Shown here: piece after piece, positions 1 through 13,100 of the stretch
Layout of the letters: each line of letters begins with the position of its first letter
Position numbering within the stretch: position 1 is the first letter of the stretch
Assembly (NCBI RefSeq): GCF_001598275.1
Contig: NZ_BCYQ01000006.1
Location: forward strand, 1-64,000
DNA from: Moraxella oblonga NBRC 102422
GTDB taxonomy: Bacteria; Pseudomonadota; Gammaproteobacteria; Pseudomonadales; Moraxellaceae
Length of the DNA stretch: 64,000 nucleotides
Direction: 5' to 3'
Notes under the pieces: generated by a model
What the model was told of the DNA's origin: nothing
Databases searched by the model: none
What the model saw: only the letters and a program-made list of their open reading frames with translations
Made by a program: the position numbers and the translations under genes

Positions 1-894
1 ATTGAGGCTAACCATCCAAATGCAAGTTGGGAGGAAAAGGCGATTATTGCGATAAATGTTCGTAATGCGTTTGTGAACGTTGCACGGCAGGGTGTAGCGG
101 ATGTTAGGGTTATTTTAAAGTTAGAGAATAACCGTCCACTATGGGATTATAAAACAAGAGAGAAGGCTTTAGCGACAGATAAAGACAATCCGTTGTCAGG
201 TGAAGCTTTAAATAAGAAACTTTATGATGAGGCTTTTGATGTTGAGCAATTGAAGTTAGAAATGAAACATAATGCTGGTTTTGTGGCAGGTACATTGGTT
301 CATACTGATAAGGGATTAATGCCTATTGAAAAATTAAAAGTTGGTGATATGGTGTTATCACGCCATGAAGATCAACCAGAGGGTGAGCTTGCTTATAAAC
401 GAGTTTTAAACACATTCGCCTCTAAAGAAAAACACAAAATCTTAAGAGTGGCATTTGATACGTTGAGAGATGATATCGAACCTGAAAGATTAGAGAAAAT
501 GAAATCAGGAGAACTTAGCCCTATAGAGAAAGAATATAAAGGCATATCTCAAGTATTCTGTACAGAAAATCACCCCTTCTGGACAAAAGAAGCGGGTTGG
601 GTACAAGCCAAAGATTTACCTGTCTACGAGCGTCATAAGGATGAGGACCGAAACTATACTTTGGTTTGTCAAGATGGTAAACCTGCATTTGGTGTTAGCC
701 TTTGGAGCTATGCAACACCACTGTATAAAACATCAGTAGAAGGTATTGCTGTACAGACCTGTGAAAGGTCTCAACGTTATGGCGATGTATTTACTTATGT
801 GGATTTTACTCAAGGTGAGCCAAAAATCTTAAAACATGGCTGCCTGCGGAATATGATAGGTTTTGCGACCCCGATGAACCGTCTATTGATTTAG
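1..894 (+). CDS. Hint-domain protein, C-terminal part (5' partial, probably frameshifted)
   Basis: The frame is open from base 1, so the gene begins outside the window; the GTG at 73 is only an internal codon. Residues read from about base 286 match a Hint (hedgehog/intein-type autoprocessing) domain: AGFVAGTLVHT at its start, then PIEKLKVGDMVLS, and later the block TENHPFW followed by GWVQAKDL. In polymorphic toxins and large secreted proteins Hint domains sit just before a C-terminal effector and may cleave it off. The frame ends at 894 in a low-complexity tail (CLRNMIGFATP). The overlapping frame from about 834 to 1001 continues with protein-like sequence, so the reading frame has probably shifted near 830-842. 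It lies 150 bases before the giant secreted-protein gene and may be a remnant or displaced C-terminus of such a protein. The family call is fairly secure; the parent protein is unknown. Confidence 0.7.
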   Translation: MEANHPNASWEEKAIIAINVRNAFVNVARQGVADVRVILKLENNRPLWDYKTREKALATDKDNPLSGEALNKKLYDEAFDVEQLKLEMKHNAGFVAGTLVHTDKGLMPIEKLKVGDMVLSRHEDQPEGELAYKRVLNTFASKEKHKILRVAFDTLRDDIEPERLEKMKSGELSPIEKEYKGISQVFCTENHPFWTKEAGWVQAKDLPVYERHKDEDRNYTLVCQDGKPAFGVSLWSYATPLYKTSVEGIAVQTCERSQRYGDVFTYVDFTQGEPKILKHGCLRNMIGFATPMNRLLI

Positions 895-1001
895 AAATCG
901 AAACCTCTCATCCTTTTTCTCATAACAATACCATTGATCAAGTGTTTTTTGATTGGGGACCCAATATATATAGTATAGATAAGATAATGGTATTGTGGTA
1001 A
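834..1001 (+). pseudogene. Out-of-frame C-terminal tail of the Hint-domain protein
   Basis: This frame, different from the one used up to 894, reads TWLPAEYDRFCDPDEPSID and continues without interruption to a TAA at 999-1001. It looks like normal coding sequence, with acidic and aromatic residues and no stops, whereas the annotated frame ends after a few unlikely residues. It has no plausible start codon or ribosome site of its own. The simplest reading is a one- or two-base indel near 830-842 separating it from the upstream Hint frame. It could be a true mutation, a sequencing error, or chance. Confidence 0.45.
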
Positions 1002-1045
1002 AATTCTAGCCGATATCATTTTCCAATTCTCAAAGGAAACCTTTT

Positions 1046-1180
1046 ATGTCAGTCAAATTACCTAAGCATAACAAAACAACTAAAGGAAATGTGATGAAAA
1101 GCGACAACTTATGGCAGTTAGAAGCCCTTGAACCCAAACTATTAATGTCAGCCGACCTAATGCCAGGGGCACATGACATA
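1046..1180 (+). other. N-terminal LEPxLL region, candidate export signal
   Basis: The first 45 residues are basic and hydrophilic (MSVKLPKHNKTTKGN), then LWQLEALEPKLLMSAD. There is no hydrophobic core and no signal-peptidase or lipobox site. The LEPR-XLL family is known as a short N-terminal domain of extremely long proteins with no proven function. Because the protein must leave the cell and lacks a Sec signal, this motif is the best visible candidate for recognition by the linked exporter. That role is inference. Confidence 0.55.
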
Positions 1181-4100
1181 CAAGGTAGTATCGAACAACC
1201 TGGTGAACAGGATGTTTATGAACTAGTCATTACTGAAACGAGTAAACTTTTCTTTGATGGGGTGCAAGGTAATGACATGAATTGGCAACTTGACAGCATT
1301 GTGAATAATCAACCAATTAGTCAGTTTAGCTCAAAAACGCTAGCTAATGCCTCAGATAAATTTCAGGTTTTAATGCCAGGTAACTATCGTTTGACGGTAG
1401 ACGGTAATGGTCAAACAATAGATAATTATAAATTTAGAATTTTAGGTGAACAAACAGCAGAGATATTAACAACAAATCAGGATGTCACAGGAGAGTTAAC
1501 AGGTAGCAATCAGGCAAAACTTTTTCGCATCTCAGTAAATAAAGGTGATGGCTTATTTTTCAAAGGAGATGCAACAAATCAAGGTCAATGGTCATTATTT
1601 GATAATCGTGGTGGTCAAATAGTGAATAATCAAAGCCTTGCTAATGATTATGGTATCATTACGGTAAATGAAGATGGTGATTATTGGTTATCAATTGAAG
1701 GGATGCCGAATGATGAAAAAAGAAAATATAGCTTCACACTTCATCAACAAACCAGACAGTCACCTATTGCAACTACATTAAATGCTTTAAACCCCATTCA
1801 ATTTCAACCTGGTGGTCAGTATATTTATGATGTCAGCTTGGAGAATAATGGGTTATTGGCATTAGATTTTCTAATGCAACCAAACAACGATATTAGTTGG
1901 AACGTTATCAATAAGATTACCAATCAAAATGTAGTTCTAAATAGTCATGAGGCAATATTATTGCTTAACAAGGGTGAATATCGTATCACCTTGACTAACA
2001 ATAGTCGTTTTACTGGGGATAACCAGTTGCGTTTATTGGCTGCTAGTCAAAATGATGATTTTGTATCCCTTCCATTAAATTTTGATTACACACCTAACAC
2101 CAGTTACCAAGCCCAGCTTAAAGCCATTCATGTTGCAGAGCCGGGCAATTATATTATTGATACACAGGGTAAAACTTACCAATATAGTTTATATGATAAG
2201 TATTATCACTTGATTACTAAAACCACATTGAGTGATATTAATAACACCATTAACTTGCCTAAAGGTGATTTTTACCTTTGGCTTGATCCGCAGATGGCAA
2301 CTAACACGCCTTACACCGTTAATATTGGTCGACAATCAGATCAACCCATAGTTGCAGAAACTAATCCTAAGACCAATCCAATTCTTGTATTAAACACAAA
2401 TAATGTTATTGAAGGTAACAAAACATTTAGCTATGCATTGAATGTAACTGATAATAGCTATTTAACTTTAAATTTATCTTACTATATTTCAGCCGAAATC
2501 TATGATAATAACGATCAATTAGTACAATCGGTAGCAGGATCTGGGAATCGTAGAGTTCTGCTAGAAAAAGGTGAATACACTGTTAAATTGAAAACAGGGT
2601 ATTATGAAGGGAATTATACGGCCTATTTAAGTCCTATTCAATCCTTAAATGCTGACAAAGCGGTTAGCATTACACCTAAGAGTGTTAATCAGCCCCATTT
2701 CTTAGCGGTAAATTTAGTTGCTGGTCAGCGTTATTCTATTTCTGCAACCTCTTCTGGCAATGTTGGTAATGCTATTAATGTCAATCTGTATGATAATAAC
2801 CAGCTGCTTCAAAGTGGTAATGCTTATCAGGAGCAATATTGGTATAATCAAAATATGGTTTTTACTGCACCACACAATGGTGTTTATTACCTTGAAGTAC
2901 CTTCACATAGTACAGAAACCTATACTTACTCATTACAAACAGGTGCCATAACTCATGTCGCTTATGAAGTGGGTAATGCGTATCAAGGTGGTGATTTTAA
3001 TTATCAAGATCAGGTTAATCACGTCTTTGAGATTACTCAAGCAGGTAAATATTTATTATCAAACTATGTAGATGCTAATAGTTATATGGTAATGAAACTT
3101 ATTGATGGCAATGGTGGAGTTACTGATATTAGCAACCAGACGAAATTGGTGGATTTAGCGGCGGGATATTATACGCTACAAGTCAGCAAAACTACCAATC
3201 GAATTGGTGGTGTAGGTTATGGCTTTAACCTGCTTGATATCACCACATTAGAACAATTGCCATTTGATGAGCAAGTAACAGGTAGTGCCAATGACTCACG
3301 TTTACCCATTGCTTGGAAATTACAGGCATCGCAAGGACAGAGTATCTTAATTGATACACGTAGCCCGAATACCTCAGGTCAAAACTGGTTGTTACTGGAC
3401 AAAGATGGTACGCAAATCATTCATTATGAAACTTGGGGTAATGGGGATTATTCACAAAAAGTCACCATTCCAACAACTGGCGAATATTACTTAGTTAGTT
3501 TTGATAATTATCATTCTAACAATAACCGAACAGATTATCCATCGCTACGCACCATATTTATTAGCGACTATCAGATACACAATCAAACCATTGAAGTTGG
3601 TCAAAAGGTTGCCGGTCAACTCATCGCAGGAGATGTCCAACAATTTGATTTTAGTTTAGACAGTGCTAAAAATATCGCAGTTAGTGTCAGAAATGGTAAT
3701 TACAATATTCGTTTATTGGGGCCTGATTTAAAGCAAAACATACGTCGCTTAAGTGTCAATGAAGAATTACTACAAAATTTCTATCTACCAGCAGGTAATT
3801 ATCGTATTGAGATTGATGCAACTGGTGTTAAAACACCAAGCTATGAATTTAAAATTGTTGATATTGTTAGCCAATCCCAAACTTTAACCAATAATGGTGG
3901 TGTGCTAAATGGTCAAGTAGCCGCTAATGATGGTTTAGCCAGTTATGCCTTAGATGTGCAAGCAGGACAGCAATATGGCTTTAAATTAGAAAATGTTGGT
4001 AATTATGAGTTTGTGTACCGCTTGGTTGATGAAGAGGGTCGAGTATTGGTTGATAATCACCATGCTTATCAAAGTACAAACTTTGTCCCTAGTATCACAG

Positions 4101-7100
4101 GCAAAGTCTATCTCATTATTAATAAATACAATGCAGCTTATATGAATGCTGCTGATTTTAATATTAGATTGACCCAAGCTATCAAACAAACTAAACCTTT
4201 AATGACAGACCAAGAGATTTCTGGACGGTTTAATACAGCTGTTGATCAAGACAGCTACCAATTTCAGGTAATTAAAGCTGGATATTATCAACTTACTCAG
4301 GTTGTCGCATCTAATAACATTAGATTTGAGTTGTTAAATCCTGATGGTTCATTACTATTTGGTAACACTAATTTGGCAAATTTAAACAATAGTCAAGTCT
4401 ATTTGAACTCGGGTGATTATATCTTTAGAATTAGTAATACGGCTGAAGAGAGTGGTGAGTATGGATTTAAACTAATCAACTTTGCACCAACTATTAGTGT
4501 AAATAACCCACTTGATTTAATCTTAGAAAAGAATCAGAGTCAATCGGCAGTCATTAATAATGCAACCGACACCTTTTATTATCGATTGATGCTAGAAAAT
4601 GATGATACGTTAACGATTGATGATGATAGCGTGTCTGTAACGCTTTTAGATAAAAATGGCAATGAAGTTGCCAATAGCGATAATGGTAAATTTACACAAA
4701 AAATTACAGCAACAGACGTTTATACATTAGCCATTAAATCAACTGTGGCGATTGGCGAACCTCATTTAGTGATTATTAGTCGCAATAACGAAAATGTTAA
4801 TGCCTCAACTGAGGTAGGTAATACGATTGCTAATGCCCAAGAGATTCTGGTGGCTTTAAATACAACTAAGATTATACCAATCAATATTGGGGATAATAAT
4901 ACCACAACAGATGTTGATTTATATAGAATTTATCTGGCTCAGGGAGAAGTGTTGAAACTATCTGCCCCTAATGGCACATTTGATGGTTATGCACGCATCT
5001 TTGATGCTATGGGTGGCGAGGTTGGTCATGTTGATGATGATTCGCTTAATTATACAGCTTTGGCAACAGGCATGTATTATATCGGTATTAGTGGTTATCC
5101 AAATCGCTTTTATAACCCAATTGATGATACCAATTTGAGCGATGGGCGAGTTGGCACCTTACAATTATCGGTGTCACGTCTTGTTAATAATGCACCGAAT
5201 TTACTACCAAGTTATACCAATATCGTTATGAATAGTGACGATCAAGCAATCAATAACTGGCAAGGTAGCATCAACAGCAATGAAACAAAGATCTTTAAAA
5301 TCTCTGTAGAAGAATCTGGTCTTTACTATTTTGATAATAAATCAACAAATGGTTATGGTTATAATAATACTCAACAAATTGTATTGGCCGATGAAACTGG
5401 CAAGATAATTAGCACGCAATTAGATCATCCAGTTAAACTTCACGAAGGAAATTATCAATTCATCATCAGTCAAAAACAAAACTCTAACAATGCTTCTGAA
5501 GTTAACTTTGCGCTAAGTAATCTTACTAAATTGGCCACCCCCATTAGTCTAGGACAGGCGAGTAGTACCGAAAATCAAATCAAAAACCAAGTCAAAGCTT
5601 ACGTTTTTGATGCTCAAGCAGAAGATGAAATCTATTTTAATATTTTAGCCAATACAAACGGTAGTACGGCTTGGCGTATCGTAAATGAACATGGTCAACA
5701 AATTCTTACTGGCAAAAGCCAAGAAGACAGCCAATCGGTTAAATTATTTAGTGATGGCAAGTATTATTTAATTTTTGATAATCAAAATACTGAAAATTAT
5801 ATTAACAAGGTAGATTTTCAGATTGATAAAGTTGATAACAGCGATACTAAAGTGGTGTTAAATCAGGCAATTACTGGATTATTAACACCAGCTACACAAA
5901 AACAAACTTATCATCTACATCTAGATAAGGAAAAGCAATTATATGTTGATGTTCTTACACCAAATGGTCATGTATATTGGCAACTTATTGATAATTTCAC
6001 AGGGGAGAAAGTAGCTAGTAACAATTTATATGAAAATCTGCAAGTAATCACCGCTAAAGCAGGTGACTATAGATTGGTTATTGAGACAAATGTTGAAGCC
6101 AATCAAAGTTTTGCGTTAAAATTAACGCAAGTAAATAGCGGTAAGACGTTACTTCCGGGTCAGCTGACCCAAAGTCGTTTAATGCCTGATGGTAGCATGG
6201 ATGAGTACCAATTGGAAGTACAAGCTGGTCAGCGTATATATCTTGATTTCCAAAACTTATTAACACAGCGATACAGCTATGATAGTCAACATGGTTGGGG
6301 GTATAACTACGAGGCTCGTGTTCACATTGTTGATCCTTATGGACGTTACCAATCAATAGATAATTCTTTTGATGATAAAGAGTTTGTGGCGAGTGTGTCA
6401 GGAACCTACTCAATCATTATTGAACAAATAGGCAATAAGCGTATTGAGGTACCTTATCGCTTTATTGTATTGACCAGTGATGTTGGACAGCAGGCTTGGC
6501 CGATTTCACTTAGTGAACAGCCAAGAACGATGGACGTGGTTGTCTCAAACATTCAAATAACTCCGACTGTGGGCGATGTGATTACCTCAAGTCAAAACAT
6601 TAACATAGAGTGGATAACGACCAATCAAGGCACTAGGGCAACCCAAGGAAATTTTAGCGAACGTGTGATTATTAAAGAAAAAGTAACAGGTAATATTATC
6701 GCACAAAGCATTATCATCTATGATGAAGCCACACAAGGTCAACTGCTTGCCCAAGAAAGTAAAGCACGCCATACCACTATCCGTCTACCGAGAGGTGAGG
6801 CAGGGGCGGGCGACTTTGAGGTGGTGATTGAAACAGATACTCTCAACAATCAAATTGAAACAGGTGTTGATGAAGAAAATAACACCAGTCGTGCACAATT
6901 TACTTCGTTGCTAGCAAAGTACCCAAATTTAACCGTGAGTGATGTCAGTCTTATACCAACAAGTAATTGGCAACCGAATCAGACAGTAACTGTACGCTGG
7001 AAGACTAATAACACAGGGACTCAAGTAGCTAAGGGTAGTTGGGTAGAGACGGTTAAAGTTTACAATAATACCACACAAAAAGTCGTAGCCAGTTTTGATA

Positions 7101-10100
7101 TACCAGTTGATGTAGCTCAGATTGCAGTAGGTGGTGGTCGAGATAACCAAGCAAGCTTTATATGGCCTGAGGGTATTAACGGGATTGGTGAATTTACCAT
7201 TACCGTAACTACCGATAGCCAGCAGCAAGTTGAAGAATCTGAGGGTGTTAGTCAAGAAAGTGACAATCAAGCGTCAATCAAGCTCATGTCAGGACCAGAT
7301 CTGGTGGTTGATGATCTAACCATCAGCAACCATCAAGTGCAAGCGGGTGATAAAGTCAGTCTAACGTGGAAGGATACCAACCAAGGCACACTAGCGTTAC
7401 CAAGCAATTATCAAAACCATATTACGGTACGTGCCAAAAATGATGATGGTAGCTTGGGTGCGGCGATTGTTGACACCTCGCTATCCTTTAATGACCAGTT
7501 GCCACTGGCGGCGGGTGAAAGCCGAATTCGTCAATTTGACTTTATATTACCTGAAGGTGTTAAAGGTAGTGGCGATTTTGTGATTAGTGTGACCGCTGAT
7601 AGCAACATTACAGGTGCAGGCATTATTTTTGAAGTCAACCCACAAAATGATGCCGAACAAAATAATCAACAAACGATAAGTTTACACAGTCACAAAAAAA
7701 CCTATGCCGATTTAGCGGTGACAAGTATTGCAGTACCGACTGATGCCAAATCAGGTTACCCAGCAACAATTAGTTGGACGGTTGCTAACCAAGGGGATAA
7801 AGACACCCAAATCAGTAGCTGGGTAGATCGAATTGTTCTGGTGCGTCAAGGGCAGTCAATGAATAATGGCATCGTCTTAGCCCAAGTCAGTCATGATAAG
7901 GTCTTAACACAAGGTTCAAGTTACAGTCAAAGCAAAATGGTGCACTTACCACGCAACATTGAGGGTAACTATCAACTGGTGGTAATTACAGACGTCAACC
8001 ATAGTGAACTAGAACCAGATACAGCGTTTAATAATACTTATATCTCACCAGTCTTTGCCATTAAGCAAACTTATGTGGACTTACTGCCAACCTTAACGAT
8101 GGTTCCAACCAAAGCCGAAGCGGGGCGTGCCATTAGTGTCAGTTGGCAAGTTGCTAACCAAGGCACTATCGCCACAGATACTAGCAACTACTGGATTGAT
8201 CAACTTTATCTATCTAAAACAGGTGTACTCGATAACGATGCTATTTTAGTGGGTAGCAAATCGCACGCAGGACAATTAACTGTTGGGGCGAGCTATCAAG
8301 AAAGTCAAAGCATCACCATGCCGACCAATCTATTGGGCGACTACTATCTAATGGTGGTCACTGATGCCAACCAAAATATCCATGAGCCCAATCAGCGCAG
8401 TAATAACATTGTGGTTAGTGCTCAGCCAATTCGTATTGAGCCTGAACCCTACGCTAACTTGGTGGCTAAAAACTTGGCATTACCCTCAGCACTATCTGTA
8501 GGTGAACAACTGATCGTTAGCGTTGATTTAGAAAACACTGGTACTGACCTAATCAATGCCAATACCTATCACACACTCACCTTTATTAATAATCAAGATC
8601 CCAATCAGCGTATTACCCAGCAGTTGCCACTTGACAACTTGGTTATGTTGCCAAACAGCACACAAACCAAAACCTTTACCATTAGCGTGCCAAGCCTAGC
8701 AAATGGTACTTGGCAGGTGGTGTTAGATTTAGATCGTAGTAGTTATATCAAAGAATCTAATGATGCTGACAACCAAATTGTAGGCACCCTTGAGATCGTC
8801 TCACCTGACTTACGGGTAAGTGATGTTGCCACAACAGGAGCACGTCAAGGCGGTGAAAGTCTACAAATTACCTGGAACACAGTTAATGCAGGCAGTCAGA
8901 TAGCGCGCAATGTCGTTGACCGAGTATATTTAAGTAAAAATGGCAGTTTAGGCGTTGGGGCTATCCTACTCAAAGAAGTCAGTCATGAGGAGTTGGCTGC
9001 CAATAGTCAAGTAACCAATCAGTTCAGTTATGAACTGCCAGTTGACTTACAAGGTGAGTGGTTTTTGGTGATTGTCACAGATGCGACCAACAGCAATCGT
9101 GAAAATGAGTTAGAAGACAATAACACGCTAGCGATAGCAATGAATATCGCTGTAAATAGCTACGCCGATCTTAGTGTTAGTCAAATCCAAGTACTGCCCC
9201 AAACTATTGGCGATCCAGCAAGTTTGACTGTTAACTGGACAGTTAGCAATCAAGGCTTAGGCTTGGGTAAAACCCTAAGCTGGACAGATAGCATTATCTA
9301 CTCTGCCAACGATACTTTGGGTGATGGTGATGACATGATACTAGGGCACAAAACCCATAATGGTGGCTTAGCTGTAGGTGAAAGCTACTCGGATAGTATC
9401 ACCTACCAATTTGGTCCAGGCTTTACCCGTCATGGTAAAATATTTGTCAAAACTGATGGTGGTAATCAAGTTTGGGAGAATGGGTTAGAGAGTAACAACA
9501 TCAAGATGAGCGACACGGTAGATGTTATGCCGATGGCTTATGCTGACTTAACTGTTGATGCTATTTCCACTAATACTACCGCGTACAGTGGTCAAAGTAT
9601 TGAGGTGACTTGGCAGGTGAGTAATCGAGGTATTGGTATTACTAACACCAACCAATGGACGGATAATATTTGGCTATCTGACATAACGGGTAAAACTTGG
9701 GCATTAGGTAGCTTAACCCATTTGGGGGCATTAAACGCCAATGATAGCTACCGCAATACCATAACTGTAACATTACCCAATGGGCTTACTGGTGACTATA
9801 CTTTGCATGTAAAAACTGGTGGTCCATTTGAGTTTATTCATGGGGACAACAACACATCGCAAATTAGTTTACCGATTAGCCTATCACCGACCCCCGACTT
9901 GGTGGTGAGTCAAATCAGTTTGCCATCGAGTGCTTATGAAGGTGATTTAATACAGTTTAGTTGGCAAGTAAAAAATCAAGGTGTAGTACAAGCGACAGGA
10001 ACTTGGATAGATGAGGTGCGCTTGGTCTCGGTTAGTGATCCAACCAAAACCATTAGCTTAGGCAACTATCAATACCATGAGCCTTTAGAGGCAGGTAAAA

Positions 10101-13100
10101 CCTATACCCGTGAAGAGCAAATTCGTTTGCCTAATCGGCTTGAAGGATTATGGCGCTTGGAGATAGTAACTAACAAAAACGGCTCGCTCTATGAAGATGT
10201 CGCTGCCTTGCAAAACAACCAAAAACTATCGGATACAGCACTGGCTGTCAGTCTGCTACCACGTCCTGATTTACGCATCACCGATGTAGAAGCCCCAGAG
10301 AATGTAATGGCAGGCACTCGAGCAACGGTGAAGTTCGTCGTGGCTAATACTGGCAGTATTGCCACTAATAAACAGTGGCAAGACGCAGTTTACTTATCGC
10401 TTGATGGCACATTAAGTGCAGATGACAGATTGATTGGTCATATCCCCAATCCAGTGGCATTAGCACCAACAGAAAGCTACAGCTCACAAAGCACCACTTT
10501 AGATATTCCTATCAGCTATCGTGGTGATGTGTATGTGATTGTGGTGGCAGATGGCGGTCATGCAGTTGAAGAATACCCTAATGAGAATAATAACTATTAC
10601 GCTAAAAAACTGCATGTGAATGCAGTGCCCTTTGCAGACTTGGTGACCAGTGATGTTGTCGCCCCTGAGCAAATTGCCCATGGGTCAACCGTTGAAGTTA
10701 CTTATAAAGTAGCCAATAAAGGTTCTGCTAGAACACAAGGGTTAAGAAGTAGTATTGATAGCTGGACGGATACAGTATGGCTTACCAAAGACCCAACTCG
10801 TCCGCGCCCAGAACGTGGTGATATTTTGATAGGTAAAGCCACACATCAAGGGCATTTAGAGGTAGGTCAAGATTATCTAGGTAGTATTCAAGCAACGATT
10901 CCAGAAGGGACTTTATCAGGCCAGTGGTATATCCAAGTTTGGAGTGATAACTACGGTGTGATCTTAGAAGACACACTTGCTTCAAATGTCAACTTAAATG
11001 ACCCCAAAGAGTTGGACAACAACAACTATGCCGCTAAAGAGGTCAATATTTTAGGTTACACCCCACCAGATTTAAAAGTAGTGGCGGTGAGTGCAGACAA
11101 ACAAGTACAAGCAGGCAAAGAGTTTACCTTTAGCTATACTGTACAAAACATCGCAGATGCCTTTGAAGAAAAAACCAACAATCAGGTTAATCAGTGGGTA
11201 GATGAGGTTTGGTTAAGTGACAACCCAGATTTAACAAAAGCTACAGAAAAATGGCTGTTGGGCGAATATACTCAAAAGCGTGCGTTGGGTAATCAAGAAA
11301 GTTATAGTAATACTCAAACGGTGATTTTGTCACCATCTATTGATGCTAGGTACATCATTGTTCGTACAAATTCATCGCCCAGCGCAAGTAAGCCAATCAC
11401 AGAGATTACCAAATCCAATAACCAAGCCTTGGCAGAGACGCTTGTCAGTAGTAGTCCAGCGGACTTGCAAGTTACCAACATTACAACCCAGCTTGATAAT
11501 TTCTCAGGCGAGTTAACACCTATTAGCTGGACTGTGACCAATCAAGGTGCTGATGTTTGGAATCGTACGTCTGGCTGGAATGATGTGGTAGTGATTAGTA
11601 AATACCCCAAGATGACTGACGGTTACTATCAGATCATTGGTCAGTATCAACATAACAATAGTCAGGGGTTAAAAGCAGGCGAAAGCTATACCGCAACCAT
11701 ACAGGCTAGACTGCCAATAGGCGGCGATGGTAAATATTATATATTTGTGGTTACAGATGCTGTTGTTGATGATGGTAAAGTAAGACCTAAAGAAGAATAT
11801 AATAATAACTCACCCACAAATCACAATGAGGATGGACTTAACTACTACGGAGGTAAAAACTTTGATTCAAAATATGCTGGATCTGTGTATGAAGGGACTT
11901 TAAATACCAACAATATCAAACGTGGTGAGCTCAATATTACGTACCGTGAGCCAGATTTGGTCTTCGAAGATATTAAACTATCAAACTCAACGCCAAAATC
12001 TGGGGAAGAGATGACAGTAACTTGGACCGTTAGAAACCAAGGCACCCGTGAGACACGTTCAGGATTTTGGTTAGATGGTCTTTATTTATCTAAAGATGAG
12101 GCATTAGATAAGAGTGATTTTGCGTTAGTGGATCGTGGTAGCGATATTGAACGTAAAACTAGAGCACGTATCACCACCGTTAGCCAAGTTGATAACAACA
12201 AAACTGTCCATTACCTAAAACCGGGCGAAAGCTATACAAATACTGTAACATTTAGACTACCTACCAATATTGGTGGTGACTACAAACTTATTTTAAAAAC
12301 CGATACCGAGTTTTTAAACGATCCTGAGCATGATGGCATCACTAGCACGATTCGTCCCGATCTTACTACTATTAAGGCTACAAACATCAATAATGTCATG
12401 GAATTTGCCAATGAGGGTAATAATGTTAAAGTCATTGATTTGCCAGTTACTTATGTATTACCACCAGATTTACAGGTGGCGAGTGTTACAGCTGACACTG
12501 GTGTGATTGCCGGTCAACAATTTAACCTTCGGTACCGTGTGGTAAATAGAGGTGGTGATGTGCCAAGCGATCAGTATGGTTGGTACGATAAAGTTTACTT
12601 GTCAAAAGATCGCTTTTTAGATATCAGGAAAGATACCTATTTAGGATATGTGGAACACCAAGGCGGTCTTGTTAAAGACGCCAGCTATGAGGCTAGTTTA
12701 TCGGTCAAGGCACCGATTGATTTTAGTGGTGAATACTATGTTTTTGTGGTGACGGATGCAGCTAATGACGTGGTGGGTAAAGTACGTGAATTTACAGGTG
12801 ATACCAATAACGACACGGCTGCCGAGCAACCGATTTTAATTACCCTGCCACCACCAGCCGATTTGGTGGTTAATGACATTCAGTTGCCAACCAGTGCCAA
12901 CGTGGGCGATGAAATTGCCATCACCTACACAGTTAAAAATCAGTCTGACAACCAAGCCTATGGTCGTTGGTCAGATGCAATCTACATCTCAAGTGATAAC
13001 AGTTGGGATAAGGGCGACATATTGTTGGGTCATGTGATACATGATGGCGGTTTGGCAGCAGGTAGTGAATACCAAGCAACATTAAAGAGTTATATTGACG

